This document shows, one piece after another, positions 7,652 through 16,905 of a stretch of 64,000 bases of DNA. The notes under the pieces are model-generated. The model ran no database searches. It saw only the letters and a list, made by a program, of their open reading frames with translations, and was not told the origin of the DNA. Within the stretch, counting starts at the first letter, position 1; every line of letters starts with the position of its first letter. The stretch comes from UBA8389 sp942493385 (GTDB taxonomy: Bacteria; Bacteroidota; Bacteroidia; Bacteroidales; UBA1402). A program made the translations under genes and the position numbers. The stretch lies in contig OW818699.1 in assembly GCA_942493385.1 (NCBI GenBank), positions 1,426,001 through 1,490,000 of the forward strand, given 5' to 3'.

Positions 7652-8467
7652 ATGCAGTATTCAGAAAAACAGCTTTCAGAAAACAGAAAGCTCCTATATG
7701 CATGGTTTTCAGCCATGTTCACCAGGATCGATGTTCTGATTTGTGCGGATGCATCCAGGGACGATTTGGTTGAGATTGATAAAAAAATTGAAAATGAAAT
7801 CGGCAGAATTGAATCATTTTCCAACCGGTTTGATGAAAGTAGTGAGCTTGGTCGGATAAATTCAAAGGCTTTTACCGAAGAAATCCTTGTTAGCGATGAG
7901 TTGTTCAAAGTTATTGAAGAATGTTTGCTCTTCAACCAAAAGACAGAGGGATGCTTTGACATAACCATAAATTCTTTCAACGCATTTCGTTTTGGCATTG
8001 CTAATATTCGCCTCGACGCCGAAAAAAGAACAATCCGATTTCTGCATTCGGATGTTCAGTTGGATTTGTCGGGTTTTATAAAAGGGTATTCGCTGCGAAG
8101 TGTTAAGGAAATTCTTAGGAATGAGCACGTTGACAATGCGCTGGTCAATGTTGGAAATAGTTCGATTATGGCCATGGGCAATCATCCCCATGGAAAGGGT
8201 TGGAAAATTGGATCCCCTGAGACCCATTTGACCAACGATGTCCTTCTTTTTAATGAATGCTTGACCACATCGGGCAATAGGAACCAACCCAAATGGCCGA
8301 TTGTGAATCCGAAAACAGGTGAGATCTTAGCGAAAAGCGAATCGGTTTCTGTCGTTACTGACGACCCTGCTGTTGGAGAAGTGCTTTCGACTTCCCTTTA
8401 TGTAATGGAGCCCGATAAAAAGGAAATGCTATTGAAACAGTATGATGCTAAGGAGGTTCACTGGTGA
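7652..8467 (+). CDS. FAD:protein FMN transferase-like protein (ApbE family)
   Basis: 271 residues. ApbE enzymes attach FMN covalently to Thr or Ser of target redox proteins. Visible family motifs are FSNRFDESSELGRIN near residues 56-70, DLSGFIKGYSL at 138-148 (DLGGIAKGY in canonical members), NVGNSSIMAMG, and TSGNRN with NPKTGE. The metal-site region near the C-terminus reads VVTDDPAVGEVLSTSLYVM. There is no signal peptide or lipobox, so it should be cytoplasmic, unlike most ApbE proteins. It is the third gene of the operon with the exported oxidoreductase. Several motif positions deviate from consensus, so activity is not assured. Confidence 0.82.
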   Translation: MQYSEKQLSENRKLLYAWFSAMFTRIDVLICADASRDDLVEIDKKIENEIGRIESFSNRFDESSELGRINSKAFTEEILVSDELFKVIEECLLFNQKTEGCFDITINSFNAFRFGIANIRLDAEKRTIRFLHSDVQLDLSGFIKGYSLRSVKEILRNEHVDNALVNVGNSSIMAMGNHPHGKGWKIGSPETHLTNDVLLFNECLTTSGNRNQPKWPIVNPKTGEILAKSESVSVVTDDPAVGEVLSTSLYVMEPDKKEMLLKQYDAKEVHW

Positions 8468-8482
8468 AGTGTATAACAATAC

Positions 8483-8680
8483 TTAGTGTGCACTCTTAAA
8501 TGAACCGGCGGCATGCCCGGTCAGGTCCATTTCCGTATCCGTATTCAGCAGGGTGTTGCTGATGGTCCGAATGTTCTGACCGGTGAGCATGAGATGCTCT
8601 ACCTGATCGGGCGTTGTGCCGCTGTAACTATATCGATTAATCCGCCCAATAAAAAGGTAGATTAACAAATTACACTTCAA
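8483..8680 (-). CDS. doubtful small ORF, 65 residues
   Basis: This is the only open frame in the 268-bp gap between the ApbE-like gene and the next gene. It starts MKCNLLIYLFIG and continues with a hydrophilic segment (TTPDQVEHLMLTGQNIRTIS). I recognise no family, promoter or terminator. It may be a real small gene, a remnant of a decayed gene, or chance. Confidence 0.2.
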   Translation of the reverse strand: MKCNLLIYLFIGRINRYSYSGTTPDQVEHLMLTGQNIRTISNTLLNTDTEMDLTGHAAGSFKSAH

Positions 8681-8735
8681 GCAAATATAATTCGGATTGT
8701 TTCAAATGGTACTTTGAAAGGAGACTATTTTCAGA

Positions 8736-9371
8736 TTATTTTTTTGGGGAATTTTTAGCCATCTCCAGTGCTTTCTGACGAACATCGTAAGGAAGCAAGC
8801 CATACTTTTCGTCCTTTAAATAAGCACATTGAAGGTACTTTTTAGCTAGATCTTTCATTTCTAAAAAACAGTTGTCGTTGAGGTCTGCCAGCAAAGTCAA
8901 AACAGCTGCCTCTTTTTTTTCGGTTGCCACGGAATCGGTCCATAGAGCATGATTTCGCCGACGTTGCAGATATTCGTAATTGAAATAAACGGTACCCTCC
9001 AATTCAGTGACCCAATACATCAGGTAGGGATCTCCATTGGCTTTGCCAATCTCGAATGCCTTGTACAACATCGTTTTGGGATTCAGTTTTGAAACGGTGT
9101 AATTGTGGACATATTCCAGATAGGCCAATTGATACAAACCATAACCATCCAGATTTTGCATGGCTTCGTTGGTGGCTTGCTCCATGGATTCCCAAGACTT
9201 GACCTGTGGTTGATTTGACCATTTGTGAGGATCGATGTCCAAGGGTCGGTCTGGAGTAGGATTCAGATAATAGTTGTAAACCAATCCTGTTGCTACTTGC
9301 GTTTGGGCTTTTAAAGGTAGGGTCAGTACCATTGCCAAAGCCAGAAATAACAGGATCAACAGGGGTTTCAT
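8736..9371 (-). CDS. exported protein of unknown function
   Basis: 211 residues. A signal peptide (MKPLLILLFLALAMVLTLPLKAQ) precedes a mostly helical mature domain with many Tyr and aromatic residues (YGLYQLAYLEYVHNY, YLMYWVTELEGTVYFNYEYL) and a basic C-terminus. The repeating helical pattern is compatible with a TPR-like fold, but no consensus TPR can be counted. No family is recognised. It is preceded by a promoter -7 element and is probably a single-gene unit. Confidence 0.7.
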   Translation of the reverse strand: MKPLLILLFLALAMVLTLPLKAQTQVATGLVYNYYLNPTPDRPLDIDPHKWSNQPQVKSWESMEQATNEAMQNLDGYGLYQLAYLEYVHNYTVSKLNPKTMLYKAFEIGKANGDPYLMYWVTELEGTVYFNYEYLQRRRNHALWTDSVATEKKEAAVLTLLADLNDNCFLEMKDLAKKYLQCAYLKDEKYGLLPYDVRQKALEMAKNSPKK

Positions 9372-9397
9372 CGAAGTTTGGTTTTTTACTATCAGAG

Positions 9398-9405
9398 CAA
9401 ATATA
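9398..9405 (-). promoter_or_regulatory. -7 element TATATTTG (minus strand)
   Basis: CAAATATA on the plus strand reads TATATTTG on the minus strand, 27 bp upstream of the exported protein at 9371. The -33 element is not evident. Confidence 0.45.
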
Positions 9406-9438
9406 CACTTAATACGGTAATCTTGGTTTAAACGCTCT

Positions 9439-9819
9439 CTAGAATAATGAAAGTAGTTTCGGCAGAAAGATGATGACGCCGCAAATCACGGCCATCAAGG
9501 CAGAAAACAGTACGGCACCAGCAGCAATGTCTTTGGCCAGCCGTGCTGTTTCGTGTTTCTGTGGAAACAGGTGGTCAACTAGTTTTTCGATAACGGTATT
9601 GAAGGCTTCGGCAGTGAAAACAAGACCGATGCAAAGGGCGACGATGCACCATTCTGCGACTGAAATCTGGAATAGAAAGCCTGCAATGACCACACAGATG
9701 CTGATGAACAGGTGAATTCGGGCATTTTGTTCGGACTTGATCAGTTCAAAAATGCCTGTAAAAGCGAAACCGAAACTGCGGAAGAGTTTCTTCAGATTGA
9801 AGTTATTCGAATTTTCCAT
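9439..9819 (-). CDS. dgkA: diacylglycerol/undecaprenol kinase family protein
   Basis: 126 residues, the size of bacterial DgkA-type integral membrane kinases. Three membrane helices and an N-terminal amphipathic segment are visible. The signature region EAFNTVIEKLVD (residues 71-82) matches the family motif ExxNxxxExxxD, and it is followed by AKDIAAGAVL (96-105). In Gram-positive bacteria such proteins phosphorylate undecaprenol; the substrate here is not determined. I start it at the ATG at 9819: the longer frame to 9912 adds 31 Pro-rich residues unlike the family. The start lies inside the 3' end of the PAP2 gene, so the two are coupled. Confidence 0.88.
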   Translation of the reverse strand: MENSNNFNLKKLFRSFGFAFTGIFELIKSEQNARIHLFISICVVIAGFLFQISVAEWCIVALCIGLVFTAEAFNTVIEKLVDHLFPQKHETARLAKDIAAGAVLFSALMAVICGVIIFLPKLLSLF

Positions 9820-10411
9820 GTTTGGCTTTTTGATTGGTTTGATACCATTGGTTGGCCTTGTGGGCAAGCCAGGCTGAACCGGCTCCCAAAAGGGCTCCTG
9901 CGGCGACATCACTCGGGTAATGCACGCCCAAATACATGCGGGAATATCCCACGGAACCCGCCCAAAGTAAGCTGGGGCCGATCACGTACCATTTCGGATA
10001 CATCAGGCTTAATGAGGTGGCCGCTGCAAAGGAGGAAGAGGTATGACCCGATGGAAAAGAAGGACTGCCTTCGGAGGATTTTGGGATGATATCGGGATAA
10101 GTGGTATAAGGGCGATCGCGATTGATGCTGTATTTGATCAGTTGGGTCATGCCAAAGTTAATTGCAGAAGCGGCACCGATTTCAATCGTCTGGTTCAGCA
10201 GCGCTTCGTTGCGGGTGATTAGGGCTGTAACGCCCATCGTCAAAGGTACACCTACAATGACAACAACATGGGAGTCTGTAATGAACTGAAAGATTGGGTC
10301 GGCAGGTTTCGTATCAGCTGAATAAATGCTTCTAAGGATTCGCACATCTGCGTTTTGGGCATTTGCGCTTAGAGTAAAAATCAAGAAGGTAAGTATGAAA
10401 GTTCGGAACAT
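9803..10411 (-). CDS. PAP2-family phosphatase
   Basis: 202 residues. Contains the three-part phosphatase motif of the family: KYSINRDRPY (KxxxxxxRP), PSFPSGHTSS (PSGH) and SRMYLGVHYPSDVAAG (SRxxxxxHxxxD). A signal-peptide-like N-terminus (MFRTFILTFLIFTLSANAQ) and several membrane segments place it in the inner membrane with an outward active site. Likely substrates are undecaprenyl pyrophosphate or phospholipids. The start at 10411 is chosen over 10474 because it gives a clean signal peptide and falls after the upstream stop. Pairing with DgkA suggests lipid-carrier phosphate turnover. Confidence 0.87.
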   Translation of the reverse strand: MFRTFILTFLIFTLSANAQNADVRILRSIYSADTKPADPIFQFITDSHVVVIVGVPLTMGVTALITRNEALLNQTIEIGAASAINFGMTQLIKYSINRDRPYTTYPDIIPKSSEGSPSFPSGHTSSSFAAATSLSLMYPKWYVIGPSLLWAGSVGYSRMYLGVHYPSDVAAGALLGAGSAWLAHKANQWYQTNQKAKHGKFE

Positions 10412-10422
10412 GGTCGCAACGT

Positions 10423-11604
10423 TTAGTGCAAAGTTACGACTTGTTTCGCAGTTTTTGGGGGTTGATAATCCCAAGGAAGAATTTCACCCGCTTTTTTGAA
10501 GCTCCAGTAGCCAATGGTAATTAGGTCTTTTGAATGTTTGTAGGCACCGTTTGGGAAAAAGAGGAGCGGAAAACCTTGAATTTTGACAATCGTGGTTTGT
10601 TGGCCTAAGTTTCGCTTCATGCCACTGTGATACACCCAATTGTTTCTGTAGGCTTTATCTTCTCCATTTAGCACATATCGGACCTCGAAGGGTTCATAAT
10701 ATTGCAAGGCAGCGGATTTTTCCATATAGTACGATTCGTCCATCAAGTTAAGCGGAATTTCAGTTTGAACCATGTGCTTGTTTGGCTCACTTATAAAAAC
10801 ACTGTCGGACATAAGACCCCAGACATTGTTGTTCATGCCATAACTGTCCTCTTTTCCAACTTTGAATAGGAGAAAGCCTTCCTGTTGAAGTGTTTTGTTG
10901 TATAAACTTCTAAAAAAATGCATTTGAGAACCTTGAAACGCTCGTTCACGGTTTTCCAATATTTTTTCATGATTTTTTATTCGGGCAAGGTTGTCCTCAA
11001 AGAGTGGATATCCATAGAAAGATATTTGATAATTGGATAGGCTAAAAGTCTCCAAGGTGTACTGGATGGTATATCCCAAGGACTTATTCTCTATGATCAG
11101 GGTGCTGTCCGCATACGCGATGAGTTGATCCTGACCAATTTTACCCGGAATGGGTTTTCGAACCAAATGAATGACATCGGGGTTGAGAACGCTGCATTTT
11201 TTTCCGAACTCGGAATCGCCTAAAAATGCGTTCAAGAATTCAGCCAGATTTTTTTTACGGTTGGTTTCTTTGGCGTAAACGTTAACCACCGGAATCAGCA
11301 GGGATTTTATATGCATTTCAATTGTTAGTGGTTCGCTTAAGGTTATGTCACTAACATTCAAGTTTTCTGTCCGAAAACCCAGATGGGCAAAAACAATCTG
11401 TGAGGCACTATTGGTTGCAAAATTCAGTGAAAATGAGCCATCCGGTCTGGTCGTTGTTCCAAACGTGGTTCCTGCAATAAAAACCGAAACCGATTCCATT
11501 GGCTTTCCAGTTGCGGCGTCTTTTACCAATCCGTTGATGATGGCGGCAAAAGTTGAAAATAGAGCGACCTGAAAGAAAAAAGATAAGGCTATTAAGCGTC
11601 TCAT
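10423..11604 (-). CDS. exported carboxypeptidase-like regulatory domain protein
   Basis: 393 residues. A signal peptide (MRRLIALSFFFQVALFSTFA) is followed by a carboxypeptidase D-like regulatory beta-sandwich (about residues 22-100, with INGLVKDAATGKPMESVSVF and TTRPDGSFSLNF), as found at the N-terminus of many Bacteroidota surface proteins. The remaining ~290 residues have no recognised domain and are rich in aromatic residues and beta-strand patterns. There is no TonB-dependent barrel. It is first in the operon with PAP2 phosphatase (11 bp gap) and DgkA, which hints at an envelope function. The start at 11604 is preferred to 11631 because it begins at the signal peptide. Confidence 0.8.
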   Translation of the reverse strand: MRRLIALSFFFQVALFSTFAAIINGLVKDAATGKPMESVSVFIAGTTFGTTTRPDGSFSLNFATNSASQIVFAHLGFRTENLNVSDITLSEPLTIEMHIKSLLIPVVNVYAKETNRKKNLAEFLNAFLGDSEFGKKCSVLNPDVIHLVRKPIPGKIGQDQLIAYADSTLIIENKSLGYTIQYTLETFSLSNYQISFYGYPLFEDNLARIKNHEKILENRERAFQGSQMHFFRSLYNKTLQQEGFLLFKVGKEDSYGMNNNVWGLMSDSVFISEPNKHMVQTEIPLNLMDESYYMEKSAALQYYEPFEVRYVLNGEDKAYRNNWVYHSGMKRNLGQQTTIVKIQGFPLLFFPNGAYKHSKDLITIGYWSFKKAGEILPWDYQPPKTAKQVVTLH

Positions 11605-11694
11605 AAATTCAAATTCATTTTTATCAGGCAAATATTAAACGAATTATTGGTTTCTCAATCGTAATTTTAAATTAAATTTCAATGCATTGGTTGT

Positions 11695-11723
11695 TTTGTC
11701 CTAGGAATGGTTTAGTATATTTG
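11695..11723 (+). promoter_or_regulatory. Bacteroidota-type promoter of corA
   Basis: TTTG at 11695-11698 and TATATTTG at 11716-11723 with a 17-nt spacer, slightly short of the usual 19-21. It lies 20 bp before the corA ATG. Confidence 0.6.
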
Positions 11724-11742
11724 TGAAAACATCCATGCAATC

Positions 11743-12816
11743 ATGAAAACTCCGACTTCCAACAAAAGGAAAGAACTGCGAAAACGTAAGAATAACTTGC
11801 TTTACGGTACACTGAGTTACAACGGATCTTTTACACATGCCACCAACATTCAGCTGACGAGCTTCGACGCCACCAGTTCTGAAACCGTTGTGGTTCATGA
11901 AGCCAAAGATTTGAAACTAAAACCAGGAAAAACGAATTGGGTTCACTTGTTCGGGTTATCGGACGAATCGGAGATTGCAAACCTTTGCAAGAAACTGGGT
12001 GTGGAACTGCCTATGGTTCAGGACATCCTTAATTCCAGACACATTGCTAAACTGGAAGATACTGGGAAGGGGCTTTTTGCTGTAATGGACGCCTATACTT
12101 ATAACGACGAGAGGGAAATGATCCGTGATCACCAAAGCATCATCCTAGGACCAGACTTTGTCTTATCGTTCGAGGAAGGCACCGGTCACCGCTTCGATTT
12201 GGTTTGCAAAGCCATCACGGAAGGTGTGGGGCAGGTTCGTCAGCACGGTGCCGATTTCCTGTTCAACCTGTTGGTGAGCCTGGTGGTGGATTCTTACTAC
12301 GATGTGTTGGAATACCAACAAAGCAATCTGTTGGACATGGAGGATGAATTGATGGAATTTCAGGCAGGTCACAAAGAAACCGGTCGGCAAATCCAGCATT
12401 TCCGTCGGGATCATACCCGGCTTTTAAAAGCGGCAGCGCCCTTGCATGAAGCGTTCGGCCATTTCCTCATGCTTGATTCTTCTTTGATAAAAAGCGATTC
12501 CAAGATTTATTTTAGAGATACCTACGACCATTTGCGGCAAGTCATGTCGATGTTGAATGCCAACCGGGAAACGCTTTCGGCCTTGATGGATTTGTACATT
12601 GCCAACAACGACTTGCGGATGAACCTTATCATGAAGCAACTTACGGTGGTTGCCACCATTTTCATACCGCTCACCTTTTTGGTGGGTGTCTGGGGCATGA
12701 ACTTCAAATATATGCCGGAATTGAGATGGCCGAATGGTTACCTGTATTCCTGGTTTGTAATGATTGCTATCGGGGTGCTGCTCTATTTGTGGTTTAGGCA
12801 CAAGTATAAGCAATAA
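11743..12816 (+). CDS. corA: magnesium/cobalt transporter CorA
   Basis: 357 residues. A long N-terminal cytoplasmic domain leads into two C-terminal membrane helices. The signature GMN is present as VGVWGMNFKYMPEL (near residue 317), directly after the first helix, as required for the channel pore loop. The C-terminus ends in a basic RHKYKQ tail. CorA forms a pentameric inner-membrane channel for Mg2+. The gene appears monocistronic. Confidence 0.95.
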   Translation: MKTPTSNKRKELRKRKNNLLYGTLSYNGSFTHATNIQLTSFDATSSETVVVHEAKDLKLKPGKTNWVHLFGLSDESEIANLCKKLGVELPMVQDILNSRHIAKLEDTGKGLFAVMDAYTYNDEREMIRDHQSIILGPDFVLSFEEGTGHRFDLVCKAITEGVGQVRQHGADFLFNLLVSLVVDSYYDVLEYQQSNLLDMEDELMEFQAGHKETGRQIQHFRRDHTRLLKAAAPLHEAFGHFLMLDSSLIKSDSKIYFRDTYDHLRQVMSMLNANRETLSALMDLYIANNDLRMNLIMKQLTVVATIFIPLTFLVGVWGMNFKYMPELRWPNGYLYSWFVMIAIGVLLYLWFRHKYKQ

Positions 12817-12870
12817 TTCCACCTTTTTTAGGATTTTGAGTCCTATATTCGCCTTCGTAATTTTAAAACC

Positions 12871-14241
12871 ATGAGAAGAAAGACTACTTTTTTAATTGGC
12901 CTGGCATTGATGCTGCAGGCCCAAAGCAGTTGGTCACAAATTGATGTGCCTCCAACGCGACCCAACGAAAGTGTGCCGGACTATCCGGTTTCGTACGTAG
13001 TGCCTACCGTTGCAGAAGTGCGCGCGGTGGTGGACAGAGTTCAGGACCGGTTCGTCCGTAAAGCAGTATTTCAGGTGTTTGATTCCTCAACGGGCAAGCC
13101 AATCACCAACTTTGCCAAACCCAATAAAAATGCTGTCATTCCCGATTCTTTAGAAGGCTTTGTCGGTTGGAGTTATCCAAACGGTGTGTCATTGTCTGCT
13201 TGCCACGCGCTGACTCAGGTTACCGGCGATACCAGTTACGCCAACTTTGCCATCCGTTATTTCGACTTCACGTTCAAGGCGATGCCGTATTTTCGTGGGA
13301 TGAAGAAAAATGGTATTTATGAGAAGATGATCAACATGAAAGCGTTGGATCATTGCGGTTCCATCTCGGCTGCTCTTATCAAGACAGAAAAGGTAAAACA
13401 TGACCCTCGGTTCAGAAGCTGGATTGATACCGTTGCCAATTACATCTCGAACAAGCAGTTCCGTTTCCAGGACGGCACCATTGCCAGGGAGCGCCCACAA
13501 CCCGAATCATTGTGGGGCGATGACATGTACATGTGCATTCCCTTCTTGGCTCAAATGGGTTCGTTAACCGGTGAAACAAAGTACTACGACGATGCTGTGA
13601 AACAAGTGGTTCAACTTTCCGATCGTCTGTTCAATAAGCAGTTGGGTTTGTACGACCATGGTTGGAACGAAAACTCTTCCCAGTATGACCCTGAATACCA
13701 TTGGGGCAGGGCCAACGCTTGGTGTACCGCGGCCATGGCTGAACTCTTGAGCGTACTGCCTGCGAACCATCCGGGTCGCGACAAGGTGTTGCATTTGTAC
13801 CGCAGCCATCTTAAAAGAATTGCCGAGTTGCAAGACGGAACCGGTCTTTGGCACAACATGCTGGACCGCCCCGAAACGTTCCTCGAAACCTCGGCCAGCG
13901 CCTTGTTTGTGTACAGCATTGCCAAGGGCATCAACGAGGGTTGGATCAGCCACGTCTACGGACCTGTCGCCATCACCGGTTGGAATGCGGTAGCATCCAA
14001 GGTTTTGCCCAATGGTGAAGTGTCAGGCATTGTCGAAGGCACCACTTTTGCCCACGACAATACCTACTATTTCTACCGTGGAACCAGCAGCAAGACGTCG
14101 TTTTTTGGTACGGTGCTTACTGCCGGTGCGGAAGTGATGCGTTTGCTCAACAACCCGAAACTGGAGATCATCGCCCCCAAACCGAACAGCGTGAACAGTG
14201 CAATGCATTTCAAGCTCAAGGGGGACAAGCCGATGCGTTGA
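12871..14241 (+). CDS. glycoside hydrolase family 105, unsaturated rhamnogalacturonyl hydrolase-like
   Basis: 456 residues with a signal peptide (MRRKTTFLIGLALMLQAQSSWSQ). The (alpha/alpha)6-barrel of GH105/GH88 is indicated by LWGDDMYMCIPFLA (near residue 214, with the catalytic Asp), YHWGRANAWCTAAMAELL and LWHNMLDRPETFLETSAS. Such enzymes remove unsaturated uronic acid from pectin-lyase products, mostly rhamnogalacturonan fragments. No polysaccharide-lyase gene is adjacent. The gene converges with the next one, with only 3 bp between the stops. A second, only distantly similar GH105-type protein lies at 55680-56870. Confidence 0.88.
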   Translation: MRRKTTFLIGLALMLQAQSSWSQIDVPPTRPNESVPDYPVSYVVPTVAEVRAVVDRVQDRFVRKAVFQVFDSSTGKPITNFAKPNKNAVIPDSLEGFVGWSYPNGVSLSACHALTQVTGDTSYANFAIRYFDFTFKAMPYFRGMKKNGIYEKMINMKALDHCGSISAALIKTEKVKHDPRFRSWIDTVANYISNKQFRFQDGTIARERPQPESLWGDDMYMCIPFLAQMGSLTGETKYYDDAVKQVVQLSDRLFNKQLGLYDHGWNENSSQYDPEYHWGRANAWCTAAMAELLSVLPANHPGRDKVLHLYRSHLKRIAELQDGTGLWHNMLDRPETFLETSASALFVYSIAKGINEGWISHVYGPVAITGWNAVASKVLPNGEVSGIVEGTTFAHDNTYYFYRGTSSKTSFFGTVLTAGAEVMRLLNNPKLEIIAPKPNSVNSAMHFKLKGDKPMR

Positions 14242-14244
14242 GGA

Positions 14245-16842
14245 TTATTTCAATACCAGCTTCAGGTAGTTCGTTCGTTGTTCGCCGGTAATCTTTACAA
14301 GGTAGAGGCCAGCAATATGACCACTCAGATCCAGAACCGTTTCAGACGAAATGCTTCCTTTGGGTATAGAAAGGATTTTTATACCCGACAGATTGAATAC
14401 CTCCACCTGTAGTGGGAGCTTGCCTTCAAAACGAATCCGGGAGACACCCTGGCTGGGATTGGGATAGATTTCAGATTCTAAAAGTTCTGAATTGGTTATC
14501 AATCCGACCGGTGCCCTGGACGAGATGAAATGAATGTCGTCCAACAGCAGTGTCGAGCCCGCATACCTCGGATTGTTGTGACCCCATAAGCTGGATTGGA
14601 AGATCATCAGAATGCTGTCCGCAGGAAACAACATTGGGAATCCCCATTCTTGTTGCAGGCTGACTTTCTTGTATTGCCATGCACTGTTTGGCATCAGATA
14701 TGCCTGTTTGGTGGCAATAAATTGACCTTGATATTTGAACATCAGGCTCACCTGAGCCGTATCATCGGGTACTGCCGGAATATAGCGGTAGTAGAATGCC
14801 AGGCTGTCGTTCATCGTATACAGAGGCGAGCCACCACCCCAGTTCTGACTGTTTCTATCCCAATAGCCATTACTCATCCACATCTGTTCAACTTGACTTT
14901 GACCATCTTTGGTATAAGCGGTGGTTTTAAGTTCCATGGCGTAACTACCCTCCGCCGCGTTCATAGACTGGTGTGAACCCGGGTTATCTTGGTCGCTGAG
15001 GTACCATCCGGGTGCAGTTTCCATTCGAGTCGTCACCCAATCCTCAAAATCACCGTTCAGGCCTACGGGTTGCGTAGTTACGCCTGTCAGACTGATGTTG
15101 TCGATGGTAAGCACGCTGCCTGGAGGACATTGGCCAACCAGATTGCTGCCAGAGGCAATGGTCAGGATCATCGAATCCGGGGTTTCAGCCAATGGTGGTT
15201 CTAGCAGTTTGTTGAAAAACGTCCAGCCGCTCATGGCTGGTTTCAGGTGTAGGTAGTAGATCCCTATGTTGTTGCCGCCTTTTCTAAAATGCAACATGAT
15301 CATGGCTGAATCCAGTCCGACAGAATGGAACGTGTAATACCCTTGCACACCCGTTGGCTTTTCTGAAATGGGGATGCCACCTGTCCAGTTGTTGGGACTT
15401 TCCGATGTTGGTGACTGATTGATGACGAAACCAAAATTGGCATTCCCGGTCAGGTTGTCAGTCTCTAACCGCAAGGCATACGAGCCGTGTTGAGACAGTG
15501 TTGTTTTGGTTGCATTGAATGGGAAGCTACCGTCTAATCGTAATGTGTTGGAAGTGAACGGATATCCTGCCGGGTTATCGTACCAACGGCTGTCCCAGAT
15601 TTCGAAGCTCCCGTTTTTCAATTCCGGGTTGGGTTTCTCTTCGGAGATCAAATTACCTTTGAATGGGATGATGGTGATGTGATCCAGAAACAGCGTGGAG
15701 CCAACATGTGACAGTGTGGAATCGATCATCTGCGAGGACTGAAACATAAGGATTAGGTTGGAGGGATAGGCGTACGGTAAATTGGGAAACCGCATGGCGA
15801 TTTTCATTTCCTGGTATACCGGCGACGCAGGAATGGAAAACATGTTGCCGGTAGGTTGTCCATTTCCGCCCATCAGTAAGAGCATCACTGAGGCCTCATG
15901 GTTGGGTTGGTTTGGAACGTATTTGTACCAAAAGGATAAGGTATCCATCGTATTGTTCAGTGGTATTCCGCCAAGCCATTTCCCTGTCATATTATCGTAG
16001 TTTCCAATATAGAGTGCTTGGTTGTTTTCTACAGGCTGATTGTTTTCCATACTCCCAAGCACGGTGGTTAATTTGACGGCAAAATTACCTTCGTACTTGT
16101 CGGTAGTGCGGCAATTGGTTTCCTGGTTCGAGCTGGAAAAGTTCCAATCCTTTAAGGTTGGATTGATGTGCTGTGTCCAGCGTTCGAAATCACCATTCAA
16201 TGCATCCGGTTGTGTGGTTACTCCTGTAAAGGAAATGCTGTCCAAGTATAAGGTGCTGCCTGGTTGGCCAGAACCTCCATTCACATTTCCGCTGGAAGCG
16301 AAGCCGACAATGATGGAGTCGGGACTGATGGCTATATCCCACTTGGGTATGATGTCAAATTCAAACAAGGTGTATGCGGATTTCTTTTCTTTCAGGAAAA
16401 ACTCGTATTCTGCCAGGAAAGTCCCATGATAGCGAAATGTTAAAATGATAATGGCCGAATCGGGTTGGACGAAATCGTACTTGTAGTAGCCTCGGATGCC
16501 TTTGATAGGTTGTGTGATGGGGATGCCGCCTTTCCATGTGGTCGGGTCACCATTCTCGCCATTGGATCCAACCATAAAACCAAAGTTAACACTGTTGGTC
16601 GTGGCGTCGGTCACTAGTTTGACGGCAGATTTACCGTGATAACTGTCAGCGGTTTGAATGACGTTATAGGGTTCATTCGTCATCGCCTTGAAGGCGTTTG
16701 AGTTGAAAAGATAATTTTCGGGAAAGCTGTAACTGCTTATGTCCCAGTTTTCGAAATCGCCGTTGGGAACGATTGGAGTGGTCGTTTCACTTCGTGCAAT
16801 AATGCTGATTAACAAGGTGATAAAAAGTACAAATGCTCTCAT
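14245..16842 (-). CDS. T9SS-exported protein with duplicated A-B carbohydrate-binding-like modules
   Basis: 865 residues. After a signal peptide (MRAFVLFITLLISIIARS) come four beta-rich modules of ~190 residues. Each begins with NGDFE/NGSFE-W and ends with GSTLxLDxIxF; starts are near residues 27, 215, 407 and 595. Modules 1 and 3 resemble each other (FGFMVGSN / FGFVINQS; GGIPI; GYYKY / GYYTF), and so do 2 and 4 (LSFWYKYVP / LAFYYRYIP), so the layout is A-B-A-B. The C-terminus (from ~790) is a T9SS type A sorting domain with YPNPSQG and LAGLYLVKI-like ending (HIAGLYLVKITG). No catalytic motif was seen; a binding or adhesin role is inferred. The start at 16842 is preferred to 16908, which lacks a signal peptide. 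Confidence 0.82.
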   Translation of the reverse strand: MRAFVLFITLLISIIARSETTTPIVPNGDFENWDISSYSFPENYLFNSNAFKAMTNEPYNVIQTADSYHGKSAVKLVTDATTNSVNFGFMVGSNGENGDPTTWKGGIPITQPIKGIRGYYKYDFVQPDSAIIILTFRYHGTFLAEYEFFLKEKKSAYTLFEFDIIPKWDIAISPDSIIVGFASSGNVNGGSGQPGSTLYLDSISFTGVTTQPDALNGDFERWTQHINPTLKDWNFSSSNQETNCRTTDKYEGNFAVKLTTVLGSMENNQPVENNQALYIGNYDNMTGKWLGGIPLNNTMDTLSFWYKYVPNQPNHEASVMLLLMGGNGQPTGNMFSIPASPVYQEMKIAMRFPNLPYAYPSNLILMFQSSQMIDSTLSHVGSTLFLDHITIIPFKGNLISEEKPNPELKNGSFEIWDSRWYDNPAGYPFTSNTLRLDGSFPFNATKTTLSQHGSYALRLETDNLTGNANFGFVINQSPTSESPNNWTGGIPISEKPTGVQGYYTFHSVGLDSAMIMLHFRKGGNNIGIYYLHLKPAMSGWTFFNKLLEPPLAETPDSMILTIASGSNLVGQCPPGSVLTIDNISLTGVTTQPVGLNGDFEDWVTTRMETAPGWYLSDQDNPGSHQSMNAAEGSYAMELKTTAYTKDGQSQVEQMWMSNGYWDRNSQNWGGGSPLYTMNDSLAFYYRYIPAVPDDTAQVSLMFKYQGQFIATKQAYLMPNSAWQYKKVSLQQEWGFPMLFPADSILMIFQSSLWGHNNPRYAGSTLLLDDIHFISSRAPVGLITNSELLESEIYPNPSQGVSRIRFEGKLPLQVEVFNLSGIKILSIPKGSISSETVLDLSGHIAGLYLVKITGEQRTNYLKLVLK

Positions 16843-16905
16843 GTCTTGTCGTTTTAGTGGTAGAATTCGAAGATTGAGCAGTCGGCTCCCTAGCCGTGCT
16901 ACTAA

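Noticed and set aside
8483..8680. Transposase or integrase remnant in the gap after the ApbE-like gene
   Set aside because: No inverted repeats, target duplications or recognisable catalytic residues; left as a doubtful small frame.
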